Origin: Fallopia convolvulus
Lineage: Eukaryota; Streptophyta; Magnoliopsida; Caryophyllales; Polygonaceae
DNA: 64,000 nt
Direction: 5' to 3'
Assembly: GCA_964016875.1 (NCBI GenBank)
Contig: OZ024723.1
Location: 16,170,957-16,234,956 of the forward strand
Positions 56,000-64,000 of this stretch are shown here, piece by piece. The notes beneath the pieces were generated by a model that saw only the letters and a list, made by a program, of their open reading frames with translations, was not told the origin of the DNA and ran no database searches. Numbering within the stretch: position 1 is the stretch's first letter; each line of letters starts with the position of its first letter. The position numbers and the translations under genes are program-made.

Positions 56000-57446
56000 G
56001 TTTTGTGAGTTTTTCTCTCTCCATTACTTTTTACAATACTTTGGGGACAAAGTATGTTTTAAGCATGGGGGAAGGGGATTACTTGTTTGCATTTCATGTA
56101 GTTGCATTAGTTTAGTTCATATTTAAAATTTTTGCATGCATTGATTAAAATTCTTACAAAATGAAAAAAAAATCTGAAAATTAGAAAAAATACAAAAATA
56201 TTGCATTTAGGTTCTTATTTCCCCATTGTTTGATTCCTCTTGTGTTTCTATGCTAAGTATAAGTCCTAACCCATGAGTTGCATGATTTGTTGAAGTTGAT
56301 ATGATATGAGCATGATCATTGATTGAATACTTGGACTATAGGACTGAGCATGTATTTAGCTTGAGTTTTAGATTCATTCTAAAGTTCTAGACAAAATTTA
56401 CCTTGTGAGATTTTTAGCCTTTCATGATTATATTTGTTCTCTAAATTTTTTGAGTGTATCACCATGATTATCTAGCTCTAGAACTTGCGTTATGACTCTT
56501 TTTCAAGGCTGCTTTATATGATTGAATGCATGACATTAAACTGATTGAGGCAATGTTTCTTATAAGCCTATTATTTCCCTTCCTACCTTACAAGATCCAT
56601 GTTCTTGACACCCCACTTATTTGAGCTTTAAGCCTATTTTTATTAGCTCCACAAAATGATTCCTAGCCTAATAAGCTTGACCCATAATCCGGGATTTAAG
56701 ACTTTAGGTTGTGATTGTGTTTTGTGTGAGTTTGATGTAAGTATGGGGGAGTTGGAGGAAAGGTGGAAAAAGAGGAAATAAAACTCTAAGTGTGCAAAAT
56801 GAAAAAAATGAAGATGAAAAGTTTGTGCAAAGCAAAAGAAAGAAAATTTGAGCTTAATTGTTAGTAGTCTTCATTAGTGTGAAAGAAAAGAGTTGAAGAA
56901 GAGGCAAGAAGAATAAAAAAAGAGAAGCAAAGTGTTTGAATGTAAATGTAAGGAGTTGATAGAGTGAAAGTTGGGAAGTGTTATGAGAAAAAGTATTGAA
57001 TTTTGGGTTAGGATTAGTTCTTTATCCCGGATTTAGCACCACAAGCCAAATATGATCCCTTCCTAATTTCTCTTTACCTTGGCCCCATTACAAGCCTTAA
57101 AAAGACCTCTTGATTTTTGTTATGTGTTTGATCCCCAGCGGTGGAGATTTAGAACTCTGATGCAAGAATATGGTAGTCTAGTTTTCATGGTTGATTTTGA
57201 GTGAAACACATACCCTTAAACACTTGAGAGTTGGAATGCAAACACAATTACCTTGGTGAGGTCTAGAATGAATGAATGGTCTTTACTTTTTTCTTATCAT
57301 AATGCATGTTAGGAAGTCTTGGTCGGGTTTTTAATTATATGTGAAATGCTTGTTTGACTTGAGATGGATGTATGATTGCATTTCTATGGTGTGATTTGGA
57401 TTTATGTCTTGCTTGAGGACAAGCAAGGGTTAAGCATGGGGGAATT
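56000..57446 (+). promoter_or_regulatory. G6 3' non-coding region with three polypurine modules
   Basis: No gene. Modules at about 56058 (TTAAGCATGGGGGAAGGGG), 56736 (TAAGTATGGGGGAG) and 57430 (TTAAGCATGGGGGAATTT, next to the 3' LTR), about 680-690 bp apart. Blocks between them (AGCTCCACAAAATGATTCC at 56650, AAGCTTGACCC at 56680, CCCGGATTTAGCACCAC at 57027, GGCCCCATTACAAGCC at 57080) correspond in order to those of G2 and G5. Confidence 0.8.
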
Positions 57447-58819
57447 TGATAGCTTGCATATAGGAGTAGTTTAGATGCATGTTTTATATATGTTTTAGCT
57501 AGTTTTAGGTTGGTTTTTATGTAGTTTTTAGGTTTTTGTGTTGTCGGGTATTATGCGCTGGTTTGCTCGGTTTTGCAGGTTTTTAGGTTCAGGAGCAACA
57601 ACGGGGCGAGATTTGGATTGATCATGGTGGTGATAGATGACTTGACGAAGCTAAGGAGGTGTGCAATGAAGATTGAAGAAGTAGTATGAAGAGCTAAGAA
57701 CAAGGAAAGAACGTGGGGTGCTAACCCGTGTATTCAAGCCGCGCATTCCCAACTGAAGCACAATTGCGCGAGGAAGCATAAAGCGCGGTCGCGCATTTGG
57801 GTGAAGCCGTGCATTCGTCATTTTCACGCGAACATGATTTTGGGTCGAGTTCTTGGTTTTGGGCTTGATATTCGGGCTTTATTATATCTTGGCCGAGTTT
57901 ATATGTTTAAGATAGATTGTTGAGGGTTATTTTAGAGGACATATATATACTTTATGTTGGTTTATTTTCTCATAACTTTTGATCAACTTTTGGAGGCTAG
58001 GGTTTTTCTCTTTGGAGGAAAACTTTGAAACCTTTGTAAGTTTGATTTCAATTTAATTATGCATTGCTAAATTTCTTTGTGTTTGGCTAGTTATTGAAGT
58101 CATGATTTGCATATTGTTGTGAGGTTTGATTGATTCTCAACAAACTTGAATAGAGTTTATTCCATGTGCTTAATTGAATCTAAACTAGGGTTTTATTAGA
58201 TTGATCACCTAATTGAATTTCTAGTTAAAACTGAATCTGATTAATTACTGGTCGGAGTTAATTTGATCAAGAGTATACTTTAATCAACTTAGTACCGGTT
58301 GGACTATTTGATTGAAGAAGGGAATAAAATCACAAGTTAGATGTTTGGTTGCTCTATGTGCTCGTTTCTATTGATAACTTGAATCGTTATGCTGTTATTT
58401 AATTGAATCTAGAAGGTCTTCTAGGTTATTAGATAATTAGGGTTGTTAGACTGGTAGTTCTATCAACTAAATCTGAAGTTTGGGTCTTAATCCTTAGTAG
58501 GGCCATTATCCAAAATAGATTATTCAAGTGAGAAGAGAATCAAGAGAATCAATGATCAACAAAACAATATCATATGGATTTAACTAGTTGAACACGCTTG
58601 TCTTTCATATATTCGAATCATCTTTGCATTCATAGTTAGTTTTATTCTTGCATAGTAGGTTAGATAAATCAATCACAAACCCCCTTTGGTTACTTGGCAT
58701 ACAAGTAATAACACAAATACAAGAGTCTCTGTGGGATCGACCCTTGCTTACCGCTCTACTGAGTTGGTTAAGTTAGGTTTCTTTGATAGGTATAAACGAC
58801 CACTGAAAATACCTCATCA
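57447..58819 (+). repeat. G6 3' LTR
   Basis: 1373 bp, TGATAGCTTGCATAT..ACCTCATCA. Contains GCGCGGTCGCGCATT modules near 57780 and a TATATATACT TATA-like sequence near 57945. Confidence 0.88.
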
Positions 58820-59230
58820 GTTAGCTTCTTCATATGCCTCAGCAGCACGGACCTGTTGCAAGTTAGTGCAGGCAGAAGTAGCATGGGATTGAGACCCACA
58901 TTCTTGACAAGAAGGAGATGATGTAAGATAAGTTACCTACTTCTTCAGGCGGTTGATCTCATCTTGCAAGAATTGGTGCTTCACTTCAGGGTCGACCTCA
59001 TCCTTGTTCGGATTGTAGAGCCTTCGTTGGGGCTGCTGGGCTTGTTGCACTCCATACATTGCATCATAATTGGTCAATTTGTCAAGCAATGCACATGCCT
59101 CATCGGGATCCATCTCAATAAAACCACAAGCAGTGTGAAGATTGATGCGGTTTTTCGTCTCAGCATTGATCCCTTGGAAGAAGATTTCTTAGAGTACATA
59201 TTGTGGTTGCCCATGGGTAGGGCACTGTCT
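58820..59230 (-). pseudogene. G5 gag fragment
   Basis: Middle of gag only: EIFFQGINAETKNRINLHTA, CGFIEMDPDEACALLDKLTN, VDPEVKHQFLQDEINRLKK, CQECGSQSHATSACTNLQQV, ending AAEAYEEAN at G6. The N-terminal half is missing; the sequence passes from the primer site to QCPTHGQPQYVL through about 13 bases copied from the LTR (ATATTCAAGACCCC). Confidence 0.85.
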
Positions 59231-59240
59231 ATATTCAAGA

Positions 59241-59258
59241 CCCCGGCAACGGCGCCAA
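59241..59258 (-). promoter_or_regulatory. G5 primer binding site (tRNA-Asp)
   Basis: TGGCGCCGTTGCCGGGG on the minus strand, three bases from the 5' LTR end. Confidence 0.9.
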
Positions 59259-59260
59259 TT

Positions 59261-60595
59261 TGTTGAAGGGTTTCTTGAACAAATAAATTTATATTCAAGA
59301 CCCCGCTGAGTATAGCAGAGTCAGGTTCGTCAGCAGGGAGAAAGTCAGTGCTAAGTTGTGTTACTTGGAGCGCAAGCAATCAAAAAAGTAAGGGTGTTTA
59401 TCAAGAGAAAGAGAAATCTAAGGTTTAGGGTATCCCCACAACAACAATTATGCATGCCAAACGTTAATGAAACACATAGATCATGCTTTTATCACATAAA
59501 GGCGCTAACTTTCGTTAACTTTAAGCAAGTAAATCAATCAACTTTCACTAAATTAATAAACTTACTATCTATCTCTTCTACTTCAACTAGGATTGATCCG
59601 CTTTCGCTTCAAAACCCTAAATTGAGTATTCTGATTCAAGGTTTCCACTTTCACTTCAACTATGAATGAGAAATTCCCTTCAACTTTCGTTTCAAGGATT
59701 AAGAACAAGAGAATAGATTCATGTAATAAAAACAATCAAATCATGATCACAAACAAGCATGCACAACCATTGTTGGGTTCAACCCCAACCTTAGAGGGAA
59801 AAACTACTCACCAAGCATAATAACTGAAAACAAAACTGAATTAAAAAGGAAAAGCTTACAACTTTGAATTCAAAACAAACTTGTTCTCCAAGCAACACCA
59901 ATCTCTACTCTATATCCCCTCCTACCAACTTCTCTCTCGCCTCCTCTCTCTCTCTTCCTCCTCCTCTAACGTGCCCCTCGGGCCCTAGACCGGTGTTGGT
60001 TCCCCCCTCGAAACAAAGGGTTTAACCTCCTTTTATAGAAGAAAAGGAATCCTAATTCAACTAGGAAACAAGATAAAATAACCTTCCTAAAATAAAAAGA
60101 TAGAATAAATCCTTAAGATCTAGGAATAGAGAGAAGGTCGGCACCACGCACGACCCAAATGGGTCGTGCACGACCCTCATAGGGTCGGTCCTGAGGGGTT
60201 CACTTTCTGTTTGGGTCAAGCACGACCCTGATTGGGTCGGTCCTGAGAGCATTCTTCTAGCTTCCTCATCTTGGTTCGTGCACGACCCATTCCTAGCTCG
60301 ATCTTGGGTCGATTTCTTCACCTCTCTTCATGATTTCACTCTTCTTGGCCCTACTTCCCCAGCTCATCAACTCAAATCTTCCTCATAGCTTGTCCGCCCT
60401 CTCTTGCAATGCTCCAAACTCTTCTTTCAAGCTCCAAAACTCCTACAAAATGACACAAAAGGTGCGTAGCTTCCGAATCTCAAGGAAATACGAAAACTAA
60501 AGCAAAAAGACTCAAAAACAAAACACAAAACTAAAAGAAAAGACTTAAAGACACAAAAACACTCCCTAAAAACACAACTAAAAAGGCGGATATCA
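59261..60595 (-). repeat. G5 5' LTR
   Basis: 1335 bp, same termini as 45883-47227. Carries GGGTCGTGCACGACCC at 60161-60176. Followed by the GTAAC target duplication. Confidence 0.9.
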
Positions 60596-60600
60596 GTAAC

Positions 60601-61191
60601 CCTTAGAAAGAAGTTCAACAACCACTTTTTGAAGCTCCTCCGCCTCCGTTGGATTGGCTCGGTAGGCCGGCTTATTGGGAATGGAGGCACCGGGCACAAA
60701 GTCGATTTGGTTCTCTATTCCTCGGATTGGAGGCAACCCTTCCGGCATCTCCTCGGGAAACAAATCATCGAACTTCTTTAACAACAAAGCAATGGAAGAA
60801 GGTAAGTCCTCTACATCCTTTTCATTAAGCAATATATCTTTAAATAATAGAAGAATACAAGTAGTACTCTAGCTTTTCGAGTCTCTCGTGCCTTGGCTAG
60901 AAGAAGATGGCTCGGCGGTACCCTCGGTAACGATCTGCTGTCCCTCGGTACCGAGGTGTCTGCCTTCGGTACCGAGGTGTCTGCCTTCGGTACCGACCGC
61001 TTGGCATTGTTAGCAGCTTCACGTCGCTGCTTCCTTGCAATATGGTCGGCCATGATCTCGTGTGGCGCCATTGGCATCAAAGTGATCCTCTTACCATTGA
61101 GGTGAAAAGAATACTCGTTTGTGACGCCTTGGTGAATAACGCCACGGTCATATTGCCACGGACGTCCAAGTAGAATATGGCACGTCATCAT
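60601..61191 (-). pseudogene. G4 protease C-terminus, linker and start of RT
   Basis: MMTCHILLGRPWQYDRGVIH and NEYSFHLNGKRITLMPMAP are the gypsy protease end. The linker (DTSVPKADTSVPRDSRSLP) is made by tandem 21 bp units with CGGTACCGAGG at 60945-60986. After a shift near 60830 comes the RT lead-in: FDDLFPEEMPEGLPPIRGIE, PNKPAYRANPTEAEELQKVV, ending ELLSKGY, where G5 inserted. The active site of the protease is in the next feature. Confidence 0.87.
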
Positions 61192-61998
61192 AGGACCACG
61201 TCACAAATCACCTCATCAGCGTACCCCCTATAGAAAACTTGACACAAGCTAGCTTGCTCATTCATCTCAAGAGGTGTGTTAGAATTTAACCAACATAAAG
61301 TATAGGGTAGTACATGAGGAGTAGTTTTAAGAGCAAACCTTTTGACCACTTCTTGGTCTATGATGTTGCAACAAGATCCTCCATCATTTATAAGATTGCA
61401 AAGTTTACCTTGAATGAGGCATCTTGTATGAAAAATGGTCTCCCTTTGGTTAGATGGGACCGGAGCTTCATTGGCAAAGAGTGAATGCTTGACCACGAAG
61501 CACTCACCATTAGTCTCGGCAACAATTTGTAATTCCGCCACCTCTCCAACACCATCTTGTGGCTCCTCAATCTCGGTCTCCTCATCCGACTCATACTCTC
61601 CAATGGTGTTGAGTAGAACTTGGCGCTTGGAAGGGCAATCCCGAGCCATGTGTCCACGTCCTAAGCATTTGAAGCACTTGATCTCACTAGAGCGTTGCTC
61701 TCCTTCTCTCCTTCCTCCTTGTGGAGTCCGAGATGGCTCATGCCATGTGGGAACGAAACCGACATCTTGCTTGTTCTCGGGACGCCGGTTTTGATAGCTA
61801 GAAGAGCCCCCACCTTGAGCATTCCACGGTTTGGTGGTAGATGGATAACTCCTCCGTTGAGGGAAGTTTTGATAGATGTGATTGGTGTAGTGCAAAACCT
61901 CCTCAATAGTAGTGCCCCTAACAAAATGTTGCGTACTCACAATAGCCTTAAGGTCAGCATTTAATCCATTAATGAATTTACAAATAACATACCCCTCG
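61188..61998 (-). pseudogene. G4 gag C-terminus and protease active site
   Basis: KFINGLNADLKAIV and STQHFVRGTTIEEVLHYTNH (gag), a basic/asparagine-rich linker, the zinc knuckle CFKCLGRGHMARDC, an acidic spacer (EYESDEETEIEEP), then the protease NLINDGGSCCNIIDQEVVKR, where D-G-G replaces the usual D-S/T-G and an asparagine stands in the preceding position. The open frame starts at 61940, but gag sequence extends to about 61998, where it meets mitochondrial-type DNA. Confidence 0.85.
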
Positions 61999-61999
61999 G

Positions 62000-64000
62000 G
62001 AAACCGTAGACCGGATCTATAGACAAGGATCTAATAAATATCAAATTATGTATTTTCCAATTGTTCATTCCTGGGAAGAGGAAGAAGCAGATAGAGCAAA
62101 GGCCTTCTCTTTCCGTCCGCTCTTCCCGAAGTGAGAGAATTGCATGTAAAGATCTGTAAGGGCTTATAGTTTAATTGGTTGAAACGTACCGCTCATAACG
62201 GTTATATTGTAGGTTCGAGCCCTACTAAGCCTACCGCCCTCTTTTCTTCACCCGATACAAGGCAGTCGAAGTCCCCGCCACCCTGCCTTAGATTTCTTCT
62301 TTCTTTCGGCAATGAATTAAGTAAGCCTATGAGAGAGCTTAGGCTGGCTAGTCTTTCTTGGCTTAGGTGGATTGCTTTGAATAGAAATGTTTTCTCTGGT
62401 TCACTGAGGTAGTTCGACTAGCTTGAAGGCGGGTAATAGCCTTCTTAAAGTTTAAGGAAGAACGAACTCTTAACTCGGAATCGAATCAGCTCGTTGAGGA
62501 ATGGTGGGACTGATTGACCTAAGATTAAGCAAAAAAGACGGGCTTTCCGTGCCGGTCAGTGAAGACATAGCTCTAGACGATCATTGCTAGGAACAGAGCA
62601 GGGAAGACTTATATAATATAAGGAAAGTCGTTTTGATCCAGTGTAGGCTTGCTTCGCATAGGCAAAAAGGAATTTCTTTGACTTTTAGGACAGATCCCAA
62701 GCCAAGGAGCGTAACTGCCATTTCACGACTAAGAGGAAGCTTGCTACTTTATTAATCATGGACTGCCCAACATTCTTATCGAAATCAACCTTTTGAGTAT
62801 GCCTCTTTTACTGATCAGGTATCTGTCCTCCAGAGCAGTCAAAGCGAGCAGGCGAAGCTCAGGAACTTAGCTTAGTGTGAGTAGAGGTTCCAATTCCATT
62901 CGCTACTCAGGAGTCACCGCACAGAAGCGATATCGAACATCACTTACGCAAAATGAAAAAAATGACTGATCCGATGAGACGAAAACTAAAGACCACTAGT
63001 GGCAGATTGAGTAGTGAGAGTTCGATCATTATCAAACAGGTACTACAGCAGCTATAATCAAACTTTCAGTTTAGCTTAATATATTCCTTTAGAACTCAAA
63101 AGCCCAGTGGGGACCGGAACCTTTTACCTACCACCGCGTCTCTTTTTGGACGATTGAAGACTACATACAACTCTGATATTGGAAGTCTCTTTCTTTTTTT
63201 ACTACGGGACTGGACTGGTCCGTTCAATGCTCGCTGAGCGGTGTGATTGGATTCATTAGCAGAAAATCGATAAACGTTGGAATTCGGAAAGGCATTGATT
63301 CTAGGTAGGGTCTCGTATATGAATGCTGCTTCCAGCACTTCAATGGTCACCTTCGTTGTTCGATGGTACCGTAGTAGGATTCGAACTTCTTTTCTTATCT
63401 GGCTGGTACTTGTCTTTCAGCCAACCCTATGCAAGTTAAAAATGCGTGTACTATCGGAGCAAGGGGAAAGGAAACTAAAGCGCGTGAGCGCAACGGCTTC
63501 CGCTTAAGTGCGCGAAATCCTTATGCTTGTTCCTTACTGAATCTTCTTCTTTTTCTTATCTTTTTTTGGTCTTAAAGTATCTAAAAAATCTCATAAGAGA
63601 AGAGGCAACTCGATTCACTAGCTAGCTCTCTCGGGTTTTGCTTTGTCACCAGTAAAAATCTTAAGAGAATAAAGACATCCTAAAGAATAAAGGGGCCGCC
63701 CACCCTTCCCCCTTATCCCTAAAATCCTGAAGGACTAAAGGGCCCGTCTGTACTAAACTAATATGAACTATTTACTAAGAACAAGAAAGTACCCGCAACT
63801 CTACCAGTGTGCCTAATTATGAGTTCTACTCATAGCGCAAGGGGCCCACAGCTCCCACTCCCCTTGCCCATCATTCTTCGAGAATTAGAAAGATCCTTTT
63901 CAAGTTTGAATTTGTTTTCCTTTGGAATCTGGGTTCTTCTACTTTTTACTTTTTTTCTATTTTTTCCCTCTCTTTTTTTATTCCCTTCCATAATTCCTTA
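62000..64000. other. Plant mitochondrial-type DNA, probably a nuclear insertion
   Basis: Sharp change of texture at about 62000: no retroelement features, AAGGAAAG/CTTTC-rich intergenic style of plant mtDNA, and a mitochondrial tRNA at 62160-62233. The stretch AACTAAAGCGCGTGAGCGCA near 63470 and GGTACCGTAGTAGGATTCGAAC near 63366 look like typical plant mt intergenic sequence, by recollection of style only. No intact mt protein gene is seen. The 63277-63507 (+) and 63096-63350 (-) open frames overlap on opposite strands and are not recognisable proteins. The other explanation is a mitochondrial contig with nuclear DNA inserted, which is unlikely given 62 kb of nested elements. Confidence 0.7.
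62160..62233 (+). tRNA. trnI-CAU: Mitochondrial trnI(CAU)-like tRNA
   Basis: Cloverleaf: acceptor GGGCTTA with TAAGCCT (one G-T pair), D-stem GTTT/AAAC, anticodon loop CTCATAA (anticodon CAT), T-arm GTAGG TTCGAGC CCTAC, discriminator A. The native plant mitochondrial tRNA with CAU anticodon, charged with isoleucine after lysidine modification, has this form. The outermost anticodon-stem pair is T-T (TACCG/CGGTT), a mismatch that suggests decay after transfer to the nucleus. It could also be labelled trnM(CAU). Confidence 0.8.

Larger units (their letters stand above)
50567..58819 (+). mobile_element. G6: gag-protease element with a third ORF, inside G5
   Basis: 5' LTR remnant 50567-51045, tRNA-Asp primer site 51050-51067, gag-protease, third ORF, long 3' non-coding region, full 3' LTR 57447-58819. 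Some 890 bp of the 5' LTR are missing, together with G5 sequence at the left junction, and there is no target duplication, so a deletion removed the left border after insertion. Where both exist, the LTRs differ at about nine positions in 470. No RT or integrase. Confidence 0.88.
45883..60595 (-). mobile_element. G5: Athila-like gag-protease element inside G4
   Basis: 14.7 kb including G6, flanked by GTAAC (45878-45882 and 60596-60600). Ends TGTTGAAGGG and GCGGATATCA. Right-to-left: 5' LTR 60595-59261, primer site 59258-59241, gag stub 59230-58820, G6, protease 50549-49172, 3' non-coding region, 3' LTR 47227-45883. No RT or integrase. The N-terminal half of gag is deleted. The insertion cuts the G4 RT after ELLSKGY; the flanks rejoin in frame. 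Confidence 0.92.
42703..62000 (-). mobile_element. G4: Ty3/gypsy element with pol, host of G5 and G6
   Basis: Gypsy order (protease, RT, RNase H, integrase) on the minus strand. From the right: gag 61998-61188, protease, start of RT (60832-60601), interruption by G5, RT-RNase H (45882-44711), integrase, a GPY/F-type C-terminus, polypurine tract, 3' LTR (42703-43504). It is the only element of the second nest with polymerase and integrase. Gag is cut at about 62000 by mitochondrial-type DNA, so the 5' LTR is missing. The LTR start TGATGTGAATCC and coding tail relate it to N1 and S1. Called chromovirus-like, but I see no chromodomain. Confidence 0.87.

Noticed and set aside
42703..62000. Endogenous pararetrovirus (caulimovirid)
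   Set aside because: Integrase, LTR, polypurine tract and primer site are those of a Ty3/gypsy element; no movement or coat protein is present.
63096..63507. Overlapping open frames in the mitochondrial-type DNA as genes
   Set aside because: They overlap on opposite strands and show no known mitochondrial protein. Plant mtDNA spacer often has such frames.

Overview
The window is plant DNA, almost certainly angiosperm nuclear. Almost everything in it is retrotransposon layered inside retrotransposon, and no intact host gene is visible. I read two nests of LTR elements, a decayed gene, several short DNA transposons, and a terminal 2 kb of mitochondrial type. Element names (C1, N1, G1 and so on) are mine.

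Left part (1-8035). C1 is a broken Ty1/copia element on the minus strand. Its gag is split by N1, a 2.3 kb Ty3/gypsy derivative without pol, flanked by a 5 bp target duplication. Removing N1 rejoins the C1 gag frame. A 90 bp tandem duplication and a 284 bp MITE follow.

First nest (9797-31162). G1 is a gag-protease element of Athila type on the minus strand. It was hit by a 631 bp hAT-type MITE; by G2, a complete gag-protease element with its own hAT MITE; by C2, a young SIRE-type copia with 1060 bp LTRs, a pol deletion and an envelope-like ORF; and by S1, a solo LTR of the N1 family. Each of these has a recognisable target duplication.

Middle (31163-37671). This holds a copia RT scrap, a multi-exon plant mobile domain (MAIN-like) pseudogene, short tandem repeats, and a 1.07 kb array of a GATGCACA motif.

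Second nest (37672-62000). G3 (gag-protease, plus strand) is interrupted by G4 (gypsy with pol, minus strand). G4 is interrupted by G5 (gag-protease, minus strand), and G5 by G6 (gag-protease plus a third ORF, plus strand). G4 stops at about 62.0 kb against DNA of plant mitochondrial type carrying a trnI(CAU)-like tRNA, most simply a nuclear insertion of mtDNA.

How they work together: G1, G2, G3 and G5 are one family and G6 a relative. As far as their internal regions survive they encode gag and protease but no RT or integrase, so they would need enzymes supplied in trans. They share features that look like cis signals: a tRNA-Asp primer site (in three copies the primer tRNA is copied into the DNA and followed by a second primer site), a GGGAGGCAACCC block after the gag-protease stop, three spaced polypurine modules in a long 3' non-coding region, and many short palindromes such as GGGTCGGTACCGACCC. 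These are the best candidates for something not yet described.
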